From positions 434,001 through 498,000 of the forward strand of contig NW_027441375.1 in the NCBI RefSeq assembly GCF_949628215.1: a stretch of DNA of 64,000 bases, written 5' to 3'. Below the pieces are notes generated by a model. The model did not search any database. It was not told the origin of the DNA and was given only the letters and a program-made list of their open reading frames with translations. The translations under genes and the position numbers were made by a program. Positions 49,861 through 60,712 of this stretch are shown piece by piece; position 1 is the stretch's first letter, and each line of letters starts with the position of its first letter. The stretch is from Phalacrocorax aristotelis (Eukaryota > Chordata > Aves > Suliformes > Phalacrocoracidae).

Positions 49861-50455
49861 AACACAGAGAGATGGTAGGTAACACCAGAAAAACAAGTAA
49901 TAACAACAACCACCCCACAAGTTATGACAGAACTTGCAAAAGAAAACCATGAGCAAACACATTAGGCTGTAGGCGCTACGGTTTTGAGTTTAAAAACATC
50001 TGTAGCGTGTGTAGGCACGACAAGAATAGTTAAACCCATAGTAGCTAAGTGTCCAATCTGTCCTAGAAATAATCCCCTGAACCAAAGGAAACAACCTTTA
50101 GGAGTAACAAAACAAAAAATTCTCCCGGAAATTATTAGCAAATTAAGTTCTCTGAGTTACCCAGACAAAATAGATATAGCAGTATTTGTCAGTGCTGATT
50201 GACAAATTTTCTAGATGGCCAGCAGCTTTCTCGTGCTGCACCGACAAAGCTAGAGTAGTAGTTAAGACGTTGCTGAAGGAAATAATACCAAGATTTAGAG
50301 TGCCAACGGGAATGTCCTCTGATAGAGCACCACATTTTTTTGCAGAGGTACTTCAACAAATTAATAAAATTTTGGGTAGAAAATGGGACCTGCATACACC
50401 CTGGAGACCACAATCAAGTGAAAAATTTCAGAACATGAAGCAAACACTAAACTGA
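49861..50455 (+). pseudogene. pol: Integrase pseudogene, copy 1
   Basis: The N-terminal zinc site is intact in sequence: His codons at 49948 and 49960 (HEQTH) and Cys codons at 50050 and 50059 (CPIC). In-frame TAG codons lie at 49876 and 49963. The core begins in another frame near 50124, with a stop at the usual Trp and Lys (50145-50147) where the first catalytic Asp is expected. It continues as VLIDKFSRWPAAF. The second Asp is kept (SSDRAPHF, 50321-50323), and the catalytic Glu is Gln (50429-50431). The frame ends at TGA (50453-50455) and the C-terminal domain is missing. The integrase is therefore inactive by several independent lesions. Confidence 0.82.
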
Positions 50456-50529
50456 CATAGTGGAATATTATTGATCTAGGATGGAAGTATTGAGAAAATT
50501 ATTATTTCAGAACTTCCAAACAGGGGAAA
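50456..50529 (+). other. Residual sequence and polypurine tract; env deleted, copy 1
   Basis: Only about 62 bases separate the integrase remnant from the polypurine tract AAACAGGGGAAA (50518-50529), which directly adjoins the 3' LTR. A complete gammaretrovirus would have about 2 kb of env here. A large deletion from the end of pol to just before the tract explains this. Confidence 0.8.
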
Positions 50530-51092
50530 TGTAACCAAAGTGATGAAATCAACCAGAGACGGTGTTCCATTACGGGAACATGGAGCGTACCAATCAGCGT
50601 ATCTGTCGATCTGCATTTTAGTCCGTAGGCGATCATTAATGCGAACAGAACAACAGACAACGTGCTTCTGTCAGAAAAGGATGAAAAAACGCTGTTTCGC
50701 TTAGCGGACTGAGAAAACTAGCCAAGACTGCCAAGAGTAAGAGCCGAGAAGCTAAAAGGTAATTCCGGCAGGGGGAGATCGCGACCACCGACTCACAGAC
50801 CACCACCGACCCAAGTAACAGAAGAGAACAACGGAAGAGGACAACCGAGCCTGCGCAGCGATTTACATACGGAACGAGCAAGTTTGTACCAATCAGCAGA
50901 CAGGACAATAATGAATATGTATGAATACGTAAAACATTGATCTACAAATTGTACGGGAAAGGTGCGTGAGGTACGCACGCCAGGAGGAGCGATCCCCCGT
51001 GCATCCGGCGCCGCGAATAAAGAATGCCTGCTCTTTAATACTAAATTGGTGTTGAGGAGTCGTTTCCGATTTTAACGCGTTTTTCGGTAACA
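50530..51092 (+). repeat. 3' LTR, copy 1
   Basis: 563 bases, TGTAACC to GGTAACA. AATAAA is intact at 51016-51021. Differences from the 5' LTR are clustered, for example five within CCAATCAGCAGACAGG against CCCATCGCTAGACAAG. It is followed by CAGG and the GA-rich flank. Confidence 0.93.
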
Positions 51093-51349
51093 CAGGAAGT
51101 CAGATCAAGAGAGCCAGAGAACAACAAAACACCGACAGGCTACAGGACAGAGCAGGAGGAATAAAAAAAAAAAAAAAAACGGAGCCAGAGCCAGGCAGAG
51201 AGAGGCGGAGAAAGAAAAAGGAGCCACAGGCTACAGGACAGAGAGAGGGAGGACTGAAAAGACGGGGAGGCAGGGAGCCACTCAGAGCGAGATGGAGAAA
51301 GAAGGTGCGGGGGGGGGGGGCGCAAAAAAAAAAGTAAATTTTGCAGCAG
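51093..51349. repeat. GA-rich right flank of the LTR, spacer unit 2
   Basis: Nearly identical to 40576-40827, with a 12-base G run where unit 1 has 8. It ends in the same CAG|GTAAGG donor-like site (GT at 51350-51351). Confidence 0.75.
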
Positions 51350-52201
51350 GTAAGGAAAGAGAGGGGGCCGGGGGAGAGACAGGGAGGGCCCAGGACGCAC
51401 AAGAGAGGCAACGGGGCCCCAGTGGCCCAGGACTCACCGCGACTCTCGCTCTCAGCGCTGCTGGCACAATTTAGCCGTTCAGATGCTTCTTTCCCCTCCT
51501 CTCCTCCCTGCCTCTTCTGCAGCTCCAGACTCTAGGCCGTCCTCCACCTGAAGAGAATACGTGGGTGTCTTACAGCTCTTACCAGATGAGGCTTCCTAGG
51601 CACGTAGCCTAGCTCGCTCGTGCACTACACGCCCGTACCCAACTCCGGGTTACGCGTACAGACCCTACGGTGCACGTTGGTGGCCTGGCCCGCTGCGGGC
51701 TATGAAGGGGGATCCTTCCTCCCCCACCTGCATGGACAGGCTCTCTCTTGCCTGCGGCAGGAAGGCAGCTGGCAGCCAGAGCACCTTCAGTTTCTTCTTC
51801 TTTACCTTTCGTTGGCGTCTCCAGCTTCAGCTGAGGCAGCTCCTGTCCGCAGCCGGGAAGGGCTTTGTCTATCCCTTTTCGGCCCTGCGCTGCGAGGACG
51901 GCGAGGACGGGCAGAGAGAAGCCACGCGAGCCTGAGACGGCCACAGGCAACGGCATCCCCGGGGGAAGGACAGACAACCACGTCCTCAGCACGGTCTCTG
52001 GGAGAGGGAAAGAAGAAACAGTGACCGTCATTACCGTCGATCGACCCTGGCCAAAGCCTCTCCTTCCGCAGGGGCTTCTGGACACACCGCTCCCTCCCCA
52101 CGCTACTGCTAAGGGCCCCTGCGCCGAGGGGGAATCCAGTGCGCTTGAGGGCCGGCTCGCTGCCTTCACGACAGGGCCTGGGGGCGGCCTAAGGCTATGC
52201 A
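51350..52201. other. Spacer unit 2, segment without an identifiable gene
   Basis: Near-identical copy of 40828-41680. No protein domain is recognisable on either strand. It contains the 598-base interval between GTGC tetramers (51620-51623 and 52218-52221) that is missing from the third copy. Confidence 0.6.
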
Positions 52202-53863
52202 GCACGCTTATGGGGAGGTGCCGGAGCTGGGGGCAGGCGCACGGGGCAAGGGGGGCCCGGGGAGGCTGAGCGGGACCTCCGGTGGGCCGGGGACGCGGCC
52301 ATCATCTGCGCCCTGGGCACGGGGAAAAGGTCATCATCCTCCTCCTTTCCCTCTTCCCTTCTGTCAGCTCCCGGGGAACTCACCGCTTCTCGGGAAGCGG
52401 CCGCACCCGCAAGCCCCCAGTAATCAACACGAATCCAACCCCAAAAATACACCTCGCGTACCGTACGCGCCACGGCCGTCCGGCACCCGAGCGCCGGAAG
52501 ACCGCGCCTCCCGCCATGCCCGGCGAACCACGTGACAGGGCCGGCAGCCACTGCGCCAGGAATACAGCTCCCGGCATGCTCTGCGGCACAACCCGGCCGC
52601 CCGGCGGCCGGTTTGATGCGGAGCCACCCAGCATCCCTGCGAGCACAGCTGCAGGCGCAACAGCAGTTACGCAGCCACAACTAGGCACTAAACAAAGGCT
52701 TTCCAACACTGGAGGTCTAGAACAGGTAGACATTAGCACAGAAGCACAAGGGGCTCCGTCACCCTGCACAAATCTCCCCGTGCCTACACACGCACACGTT
52801 CAGAAGTTAGTTATCAGAAAACGCCCGACTCAGCCATTTGCCACAGTCACGAGACTCACGACATGATAACACGACATGACACACGAGGTGGGCTCAGAGT
52901 TTTAAGGCAAGAAATACCTCCCACGCCCCCCACCCGAGATCTTTCAGGGTCCACACCTGCCATCGCCCCGCACCAAACCTACCCGGCCAAAGGCTTTCAG
53001 GTGGCCCGAAACACTGTACACAGAAAATAACCAGGGACAGACCTGCATTGTTCGGAAGCGAACGATGCCCGACCGGGGCTCCTCTGCGGGGCACGGAGCC
53101 CCCCGGCCCCGCCCGGAGACACACACCCGCCCCCCGCTGCCCAAACTCACCCACCAGCGCTCTCCGGCCCCCGGACACGGCCGCGCTGCTCTCTCAGGCG
53201 GCTGCCGCAGGCGAGGCTCGGGCACCGCCAGGCCTCCAGGCGTCCCGAGGGGCTGCCGGCCACCGCAGGGGATGGCTGCCGGCGGCCGGACCGCCGCGGC
53301 GCTCCCCGCCCAGCTCCGAGCAGGCTCCGCCGGCCGCGGGCTTCCCACGCCGGGCCGCAGAGGGGCCCCGGCACCGCACAGGGACGCCTCGCGACCCGGC
53401 CGCCACACGCACCGGCCCTTCGGCCGCCACACGCACCGCTCCCGCCCCCGCTCCGACGCGCCGCGCACGCGCCACCGGAAGCCCGAGCCCCGCGGGGCGG
53501 CCCTTAAAGGGCGGCCGGAAGGAACGGCCCCCACCGGCCCCGCCACCGCGCCCAGCCGGTGAGCGCCAGCGCCCCCTGCTGGCCGGGCCGCGCTCAGCTC
53601 GCGAGGGCGCCGAGGGCCGGGCGGGGCGGGACGCGCCGGCTCGGGGCCAGCGCCTTCTCGGGGCGAGCGGGAAACCCCTGCGGGCCCCGGTCACGGCCGG
53701 GCACAGCCGCGCGCCCTCCGAGAGCTGCTGAACGGGGCTGCCGCTCGTGACACATACCGAGCCGTCTGCGACGGGAGCGGGCAGAGGAGGAAGGGGCCGG
53801 CGGCCGCGGCGCCCTGGCCCCAGGCGGGGGGGGGGGGCTGGGGCCCGGGGGGCCGCCCCCCTA
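52202..53863. promoter_or_regulatory. CpG-island promoter-like region, spacer unit 2
   Basis: Copy of 41680-43396 with the E-box (52529-52536), one ZNF143/Staf-like site (52563-52585), the NRF1-like site (53463-53472) and the ETS-like site (53474-53482). The 55-base repeat that doubles the Staf-like site in unit 1 is single here. The amplification has therefore duplicated a promoter-like region with changed site number. Confidence 0.6.
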
Positions 53864-54318
53864 CTCACAGTTCCCTCACAGTTCCCTCACAGTTCCCTCA
53901 CAGTTCCCTCACAGTTCCCTCACAGTTCCCTCACAGTTCCCTCACAGTTCCCTCACAGTTCCCTCACAGTTCCCTCACAGTTCCCTCACAGTTCCCTCAC
54001 AGTTCCCTCACAGTTCCCTCACAGTTCCCTCACAGTTCCCTCACAGTTCCCTCACAGTTCCCTCACAGTTCCCTCACAGTTCCCTCACAGTTCCCTCACA
54101 GTTCCCTCACAGTTCCCTCACAGTTCCCTCACAGTTCCCTCACAGTTCCCTCACAGTTCCCTCACAGTTCCCTCACAGTTCCCTCACAGTTCCCTCACAG
54201 TTCCCTCACAGTTCCCTCACAGTTCCCTCACAGTTCCCTCACAGTTCCCTCACAGTTCCCTCACAGTTCCCTCACAGTTCCCTCACAGTTCCCTCACAGT
54301 TCCCTCACAGTTCCCTCA
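53864..54318 (+). repeat. Exact 11-base VNTR, 41 copies of CAGTTCCCTCA
   Basis: CAGTTCCCTCA runs from 53868 to 54318, which is 451 bases or 41 units, 27 fewer than in unit 1. The flanks are the same. The length difference shows that the VNTR has changed since the duplication while the surrounding sequence has hardly changed. Confidence 0.97.
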
Positions 54319-54481
54319 CAGTTCATCCCATGGACGGAACCGGGACCTACTGTGAGGCACTGGGAAAGAAGTGGGAGGAAGCCGGGACAGACCAATATAG
54401 CCCAGTATGGACTAGACCAATATAGCCCAGTATGGACTGGAGGGAACTGCGAGGGAACCGCGAGAGAACCCCACAGAACAA
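54319..54481 (+). repeat. Satellite-related segment next to the VNTR, unit 2
   Basis: Copy of 44149-44310, with the GGCACTGGGAAAGAAGTG phrase shared with the large satellite and the 25-base head-to-tail duplication (54389-54413 and 54414-54438). Confidence 0.8.
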
Positions 54482-55639
54482 ACCATGGGGCACGAGAAGG
54501 CAGAGAATTAAGAATTAGGGACAGGGAGCCAGAAAAAAAAAAAGAAAAAAACCAAAGGGAGACAGAGAGCAAAAGGAATCGCAATGCGTACGGAGAGAAG
54601 AGAGAAACAATTCTAGCATAGGGTCACGCGGGAGCCAGGGACAGCAAGATGGAGAAAGGACAGAAGCTACAGGCTACAGGGCAGAGAGGGAAGAATTAAT
54701 GAATAGACACAGAGAGATGGGCAGAAAGACATGGAGAAAGGCTAAAGATCACACGGCCTACAGGGAAGAGAGAAGAGAGGGAGGAATTTTAAAAACAGGG
54801 GCAAGAAGCCAGAGAGAGGGAGAGAGAAGCAACAATAAAATGGGGACAAGCCACAGGGCAGCGAGGAGGGAATCAATGAATAAGAACACGAGACCAAAGA
54901 GAACACAATGTAGAATGGAAAAAAGGAACAGCGGCCTACAGGGAAGGAGGAATTAAAGATCAGGGACTGGGAGGCAGACAGAGACACATGAAGAAACAAG
55001 TGGAAAAAAAAAAAAAACAAACAAACCAACAGCAATGGGCTACAAAGACAGAGAGGGAGGAAATGAGGAAATAAAACATCGCAGCAAGGAGCTGGACAGA
55101 GAGAGATGAGGACAAACAAATAGCACGGGTCCACGTGACAGAGAACGTGGAATTAGAACACAGAGAGAGGGAGCCGGACAGAGAGAGAGGCCGAGAGAAA
55201 CATCTAGACAGGCTACAGCGGGCAGAGGCAGGAATTAAAACCTAGGGACAGGGAGCTGGACAGAGAGAGATGGAGGTCACAGGGAACAGCGGTGGCTGCA
55301 GGAAGAACAGGAATTCATGAATAGGGCAAGGGAGCTGGACAGAGAAGAACTCAGAAAGGCAAGAACAGTAGCAGGGTACAGAGCAGAGAAGACGAATTAA
55401 AAAGCACGGGGGGAGCGTTGAGGCAGACAGAGAGAGATTAAGAAAAAAGTCACGGGCTACGTGGCAAAGCAGGAGGAATTCAGAAACGAGGATGGGAACC
55501 AAGGGAGAGTGTGCTGGTGAAGGATAACGGGCATTAAAAGTGAGGGACGGGGAGCTGGGAAAAGCGAGGCAGAGAAAAACAGAATCACAGAGAGAATCAC
55601 ACAAAGCCAAAAAAGAAGAAACTGAACAACAGGAACAGG
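54482..55639. repeat. Degenerate GA-rich minisatellite of about 80 bases, unit 2
   Basis: Near-identical to 44311-45468, including the A runs and the CAGG that borders the 5' LTR (55636-55639). No gene. Confidence 0.8.
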
Positions 55640-56217
55640 TGTAACCAAAGCGATGAAATCAACCAACCAGAGACGGTGTTCCATTACGGGAACATGGAGC
55701 GTACCAATCAGCGCACCTGTCGATCTGCATTTTAGTGCCTAGGCGATCGTTAATGTCAGCAGAACAACAGACAACGTGCTTCTGTCAGAAAAGGATGACA
55801 AAACGCGGTTTCGCTTAGCGGACTGAGAAAACTAGCCAAGACTGCCAAGAGTAAGAGCCGAGAAGCTAAAAGGTAATTCCGGCAGGGGGAGATCGCGACC
55901 ACCGACTCACAGACCACCACCGACCCAAGTAACACCACCTACTCAGAAGAGAACAACGGAAGAGGACAACCGAGCCTGCGCAGTGATTGACATACGGAAC
56001 GAGCAAGTTTGTACCCATCGCTAGACAAGACAATAATGACTATGTATGAGTATGTAAAATTTTCATCTACAAATTGTACAGGAAAGGTGCGTGAGGTACG
56101 CACGCCAGGAGGAGCGATCCCCCGTGCATCCGGCGCCGTGAATATAGAATGCCTGCTCTTTAATACTAAATTGGTGTTGAGGAGTCGTTTCCGATTTTAA
56201 CGCGTTTTTCGGTAACA
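55640..56217 (+). repeat. 5' LTR, copy 2
   Basis: 578 bases. I saw no difference from the copy 1 5' LTR, including AATATA at 56141-56146 and the extra 4- and 11-base segments. Confidence 0.93.
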
Positions 56218-56221
56218 GTTT

Positions 56222-56239
56222 TGGCACCCCAGGTGGGAA
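56222..56239 (+). other. Primer binding site, tRNA-Arg type, copy 2
   Basis: The same 18 bases as in copy 1, four bases after the LTR. Confidence 0.65.
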
Positions 56240-56713
56240 CCTGCTTTTGAATCTCAACGGATCCGTGGGATCGTGGGACCTGCAGCCGGCCCCGAGGAAT
56301 TCTCCGGGAGAGCTTCCGATCCCCGGGCCAGAGAATTCTGAGCAAGATCCCCTGGATTGAGGTAAACAAGGCATTCTTTGAAGAAGAAACTTAGGTAGAA
56401 TAACACGTGGGGTTAGTTTCCCACATAGGATAGGATAGCGGGTTTGAGTCCCACAGGCCTGCCCGTAAGGCGCGGCGAAAGCCACGCAGGGTCGGGGCCA
56501 AGAGGTGCCGCGGTTGGTAAGTCTCTGCTAGGCGAAAGCCTGTGGAGCGGGACCCGAGGGTAGGGGAGTCTTCAACAGGGGGTTGAAGTCTCCAGGGATA
56601 TCTAGCAGGGGGCTACAGATCCCAGTGGCAGATTTCCAGTGAGACCTCTAACGGGGGTTGGAGTCCCTCTGACTAGTATTTGTGATAGTGCACTATCACA
56701 ACTACTAGTCGAC
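56240..56713 (+). other. Proviral leader, copy 2
   Basis: Matches the copy 1 leader, with one A for G near 56257. It keeps the donor-like GAG|GTAAAC (GT at 56362-56363) and the run of small hairpins. Confidence 0.6.
56672..56709 (+). other. 38-base near-perfect palindrome with GTGCAC apex, copy 2
   Basis: Identical to 46501-46538, immediately upstream of the gag remnant. Confidence 0.75.
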
Positions 56714-57569
56714 TGGGAGACGGGAGCATTACTGAGTAGGAAACCTATCCCACAGAGAACACCTTTGCGATGTATTTTGAAGCACTGGAAAGACGTCGGG
56801 GGCGGTGACCCACTAACTCGGAAACCATTAATTGAATATTGCAATCATTGGTGGCCAACGTATCAATTGGAAGGTGGGCACAAATGGCCAGAACACGAGA
56901 CATTGCAATATCGTACCATCTTGCAATTAATGTTGTTTTGTAAAAAGGGAAGGCAAATGGGAAGAAGTGGCATATGTTGATTTGTTCTTTACACCGTGGA
57001 ATCATCCCGAGCAGCAGAAACAGCGTGAGGTATGTCCACAAGATTCTACGGCAATGTTTCTGAAAAGAGGAAAACGTGGTGAGAACTTGAAAGAGTGTTG
57101 CTCTACTTGTGATACTGGATACTTCGCTTGATGAAACTGACAAGAAAATAGTATGGAATACAGCCAGAAGGCAGGTGCAGGGAGCACATGCTAACAGGAA
57201 TTTACAGAGAACAATGAATAAGAATTTTCCATCTACAAATCCCGAGTGGGACCCTAATCAGCCAGGACCCAGGGGAATGTTGACTAGATGTCAGAGAGAG
57301 ATTTTATTTGGAGTAAGACAAGCAATGCCAAAAGCAATAAATTGGTCAAAATTTATGAAGTGAGACAAGAATTAAGTGAGTCCCCTTCAGCCTTTATGGA
57401 AAGACTGAAGGTGACCACCAGAAAATATACTCATTTGAACCCAGAAAAACCAGAAAAAGCAATTCAGCTGGTCTCTATATTCATAAGACAATCAGCCCCA
57501 GATGGGGGCGGGGGGAGAGAAAACAACCTTCAGAAACTAGAACAACCTGAATCCAGAGATCTGGGTTAA
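56714..57569 (+). pseudogene. gag: gag pseudogene, copy 2
   Basis: The same matrix and capsid remnants and the same frameshifts as copy 1. Small differences include GGA for GCA in the codons after AAGCACTG (56788 region) and AACAGG for AACGGG near 57195. The nucleocapsid zinc knuckle is absent here too. Confidence 0.85.
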
Positions 57570-57613
57570 ATGCTTGAAGTAGCTTGGCATGAAGGAGACC
57601 AGGGGAATCAACC

Positions 57614-57902
57614 CTAGCTGAACACCTGGTTACACTGAAGCTACGGAATGAAGAAATAGAATTTTTGGTAGATACGGGAGCCACTTATTTGGTATTGAAT
57701 ACACGTGAAGAGAAATTTGATCATAAATCAGTAGATGTTGCTAGCGCAACAGGGCAAAGAAAAATTAGCCCCTCTCAGAGCCATTAAAGTTTAAATTGGA
57801 GAAGCAATGGGCAACTCACCAGCAACTCACCAGTTTCTGCATATGCCTGAATGTCCACTGCCTCTGTTATGACGAGATCTATTAGGTCAATTAGATGCTC
57901 AA
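57614..57902 (+). pseudogene. pro: Protease pseudogene, copy 2
   Basis: LVDTGAT with catalytic Asp at 57671-57673. An 11-base tandem duplication of CAACTCACCAG (57812-57822 and 57823-57833), absent from copy 1, adds a further frameshift. The stop before RDLL is shared. Confidence 0.85.
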
Positions 57903-58038
57903 GTAACTTTTAAAGATGGAGAGATTAAATCACTAATACCAGAATCAAAAGCCACAGAGGCGAGAGCGTTTATGTTACAGGATTCCTCCAGGGAGGAACG
58001 GGTTCCCGAGGAAGTGGAAAACGTAGTAATTCCTTTGG

Positions 58039-58943
58039 TTTGAGCGAGCGGAGCTCCGGAGCGATCTAAGTGGGCAGAGCCGGTAAAAGTAACCTTAAAG
58101 CTTGGAGCCAAGCCCGTAAGACAAAAACAATACGCTATTAAGCGAGAGGCTCGAAAAGGATTACAGAAGTTAATTATAAAATTTTTCAGAATATGAGCTT
58201 TTAGTGGAATGTGAATCAGAATATAGTACTCCTGTGTCGCCAGTAAAGAAATCTAGAGGCAAAGAGTATTAGCTAGTTCACGATTTAAGGGCTATAAATC
58301 AGGTGGTCCAAGATATACATCCGGTAGTAGCTAATCCATACACTTTACTGACCTCTTTTAAAGGAGGAGCATAAATGGTTTACTGTACTAGATTTGAAGG
58401 ACGCCTTCTTTTGCATACCTCCAGGCATAAAAAGTCAAAGCCTATTTGCTTTGGAATGGGAAAGCCCCACCACAGAATGAAAGACACAGCTACCATGGAC
58501 CGTACTTCCACAAGGATTTAAAAATAGTCCTACGATACTTGAGACTCAGCTGGCAAAAAAAAATTAGAGATATAGAAAAAAACAGAACCCAGGGAGAGGC
58601 ATCTTGTTACAGAATGCGGATGACATTCTGATAGCGGCACAAAGTAAAGAAAAATGTTTTGAAATTTTTAAATTTTCTGGGCCAAGGAAGATGCGGAGTT
58701 TCCAGAAACAAAACCCAAATAGGAAAAGAAGCAGCCATTTATTTAGGATTTGAAATATCTCAAAGACAAAGACAATTAGAAAGTGAAAAGAAAGAAACTA
58801 TTTGTCAAATTCCCGAACCTAGCAGCCCGAAGGAACTGAGAGCTTTTCTGAAAACAATGAAATAGCATCAGCTCTGGATTCTGAACTATAGACTGTATGT
58901 AAAACCATTATTTGAGGCATTGAAAGACTCAAAAGGATAAATA
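58039..58943 (+). pseudogene. pol: Reverse transcriptase pseudogene, copy 2
   Basis: The same palm and thumb motifs as copy 1, with NADDILIA at Asp codons 58619-58624. One extra A in the A run near 58577 changes the local frame relative to copy 1. TACGCT replaces TACCCT near 58132. Confidence 0.87.
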
Positions 58944-58953
58944 TTTAACCTGG

Positions 58954-59505
58954 ATGCCCGGATGCCAAACGGCATTCAAAGAACTGAAAAGAGCCTCGAT
59001 GATGGCCCCTGCATTAGGCCTACCTGATTTCACTAAACCTTTTGAGTTGTTTGTCCACGAAAGACAACATTTAGCCCTTGGAGTGCTGACACAGCGACTG
59101 GGAACCTGGAAGAGACCTGTGGGCTACTTCTCCAAACAACCTGACCACGCGAGTAAAAGATGGCCTGGGTGTTTACGGGCAGTAGCAACAACAGCGCTGC
59201 CGATCCGGGAAGCCCCAAAGTTAACAATGGGACAGAAGATGACAGTATATGTCCCGCACATAGCGGTGACTGTTTTAGAACAAAAGGGGGGTCGTTGGCT
59301 ATCCCTTAGCAGAATGTTGAAATATCAAGTTGTTCTGTTAGAACAAGACGATGTGGAATCGAAGACTACTGCTATACTGAATCCTGCTATGTTTTTAACA
59401 ACAGAAAACCTTACGGACAATTTAGAACACGATCGCTTGCTAACTATTGAACAAGTCTATTCCAGCAGACCAGACCTGAGACACAAACCTCTGGGAAAAT
59501 CCTGA
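58954..59505 (+). pseudogene. pol: Reverse transcriptase connection domain remnant, copy 2
   Basis: An open frame of 183 residues, longer than in copy 1 only because a C-to-T change makes an ATG at 58954. FTKPFELF replaces FAKPFQLF of copy 1. This is still an internal piece of pol and not an independent gene. Confidence 0.85.
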
Positions 59506-60043
59506 TCTGGAGTTGTTTACAGATGGAAGAAGCTCTGGGCGAGAAGAGAAGCGAATGGCCGGATATGCTGTCGTTATCGCCGCCGAGGGAACGGAGTCAG
59601 GGGTGCTGCCTGCAAACACCTCAGCACAGAAAGCAGTATTGGTAGCATTGAAGCGAGCTCTGCGAATGGCAGAAGGACAAAGGATAAATATCTAGACTGA
59701 TTCCAAACGTGCATTTGGTGTGATCCACGATCATGGAGCTATTGGGAAGGAGAAAGGACTGCCATCAGCCCAAGAATCATCAATACAGCATAAAGAAGAA
59801 ATTCTCCAACTTCCGGAAGACGTGCAGAAACCAAAAGAAGTGGCGGTAAAGCGTTGCAAAGCTCATCAATTTGGCCAGACGGCTGTAAACATAAGCAAAC
59901 GACTGACCGATAAAGCTGCAAAGAGGACTGCAGAGCAAGGTATCCTTGCACTAGTACCAGTAAAACAGATCAGAATTCCAAAGTTGAAACCGAGATATAA
60001 TAAATTGGATGAGCAATTAGCAGAACAATTGGAAGCATCACAA
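59506..60043 (+). pseudogene. pol: RNase H domain remnant, copy 2
   Basis: As copy 1, with TDGRSSG, the TAG before TDSKRAF (59693-59695) and one substitution (ALRMAEGQ where copy 1 has ALRMAAGQ). Confidence 0.8.
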
Positions 60044-60638
60044 AACACAGAGAGATGGTAGGTAACACCAGAAAAACAAGTAATAACAACAACCACCCCA
60101 CAAGTTATGACAGAACTTGCAAAAGAAAACCATGAGCAAACACATTAGGCTGTAGGCGCTACGGTTTTGAGTTTAAAAACATCTGTAGCGTGTGTAGGCA
60201 CGACAAGAATAGTTAAACCCATAGTAGCTAAGTGTCCAATCTGTCCTAGAAATAATCCCCTGAACCAAAGGAAACAACCTTTAGGAGTAACAAAACAAAA
60301 AATTCTCCCGGAAATTATTAGCAAATTAAGTTCTCTGAGTTACCCAGACAAAATAGATATAGCAGTATTTGTCAGTGCTGATTGACAAATTTTCTAGATG
60401 GCCAGCAGCTTTCTCGTGCTGCACCGACAAAGCTAGAGTAGTAGTTAAGACGTTGCTGAAGGAAATAATACCAAGATTTAGAGTGCCAACGGGAATGTCC
60501 TCTGATAGAGCACCACATTTTTTTGCAGAGGTACTTCAACAAATTAATAAAATTTTGGGTAGAAAATGGGACCTGCATACACCCTGGAGACCACAATCAA
60601 GTGAAAAATTTCAGAACATGAAGCAAACACTAAACTGA
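60044..60638 (+). pseudogene. pol: Integrase pseudogene, copy 2
   Basis: It carries the same intact His-His-Cys-Cys site, the stop at the core Trp, the missing first Asp and the Glu-to-Gln change as copy 1. The C-terminal domain and env are deleted. The polypurine tract is at 60701-60712. Confidence 0.82.
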
Positions 60639-60712
60639 CATAGTGGAATATTATTGATCTAGGATGGAAGTATTGAGAAAATTATTATTTCAGAACTTCC
60701 AAACAGGGGAAA

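Larger units (their letters stand above)
45469..51092 (+). mobile_element. Defective class I (gammaretrovirus-like) endogenous provirus, copy 1
   Basis: A 5624-base provirus with LTRs of 578 and 563 bases, flanked by CAGG on both sides (45465-45468 and 51093-51096). A 4-base target duplication is usual for class I elements. Order: 5' LTR, primer binding site, leader with a long palindrome, gag, pro, pol, polypurine tract, 3' LTR. The gammaretrovirus assignment rests on the CA major-homology-like stretch (QELSESPSAFMERL), the protease LVDTGAT and the pol layout. The interior is only 4483 bases: nucleocapsid zinc knuckles, the end of integrase and env are missing. Frameshifts and stops break every gene. 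The element lies inside a GA-rich minisatellite and was amplified with it. Confidence 0.93.

Noticed and set aside
50456..50529. env remnant
   Set aside because: The 60-70 bases before the polypurine tract give no recognisable envelope motif, so env is called absent rather than broken.
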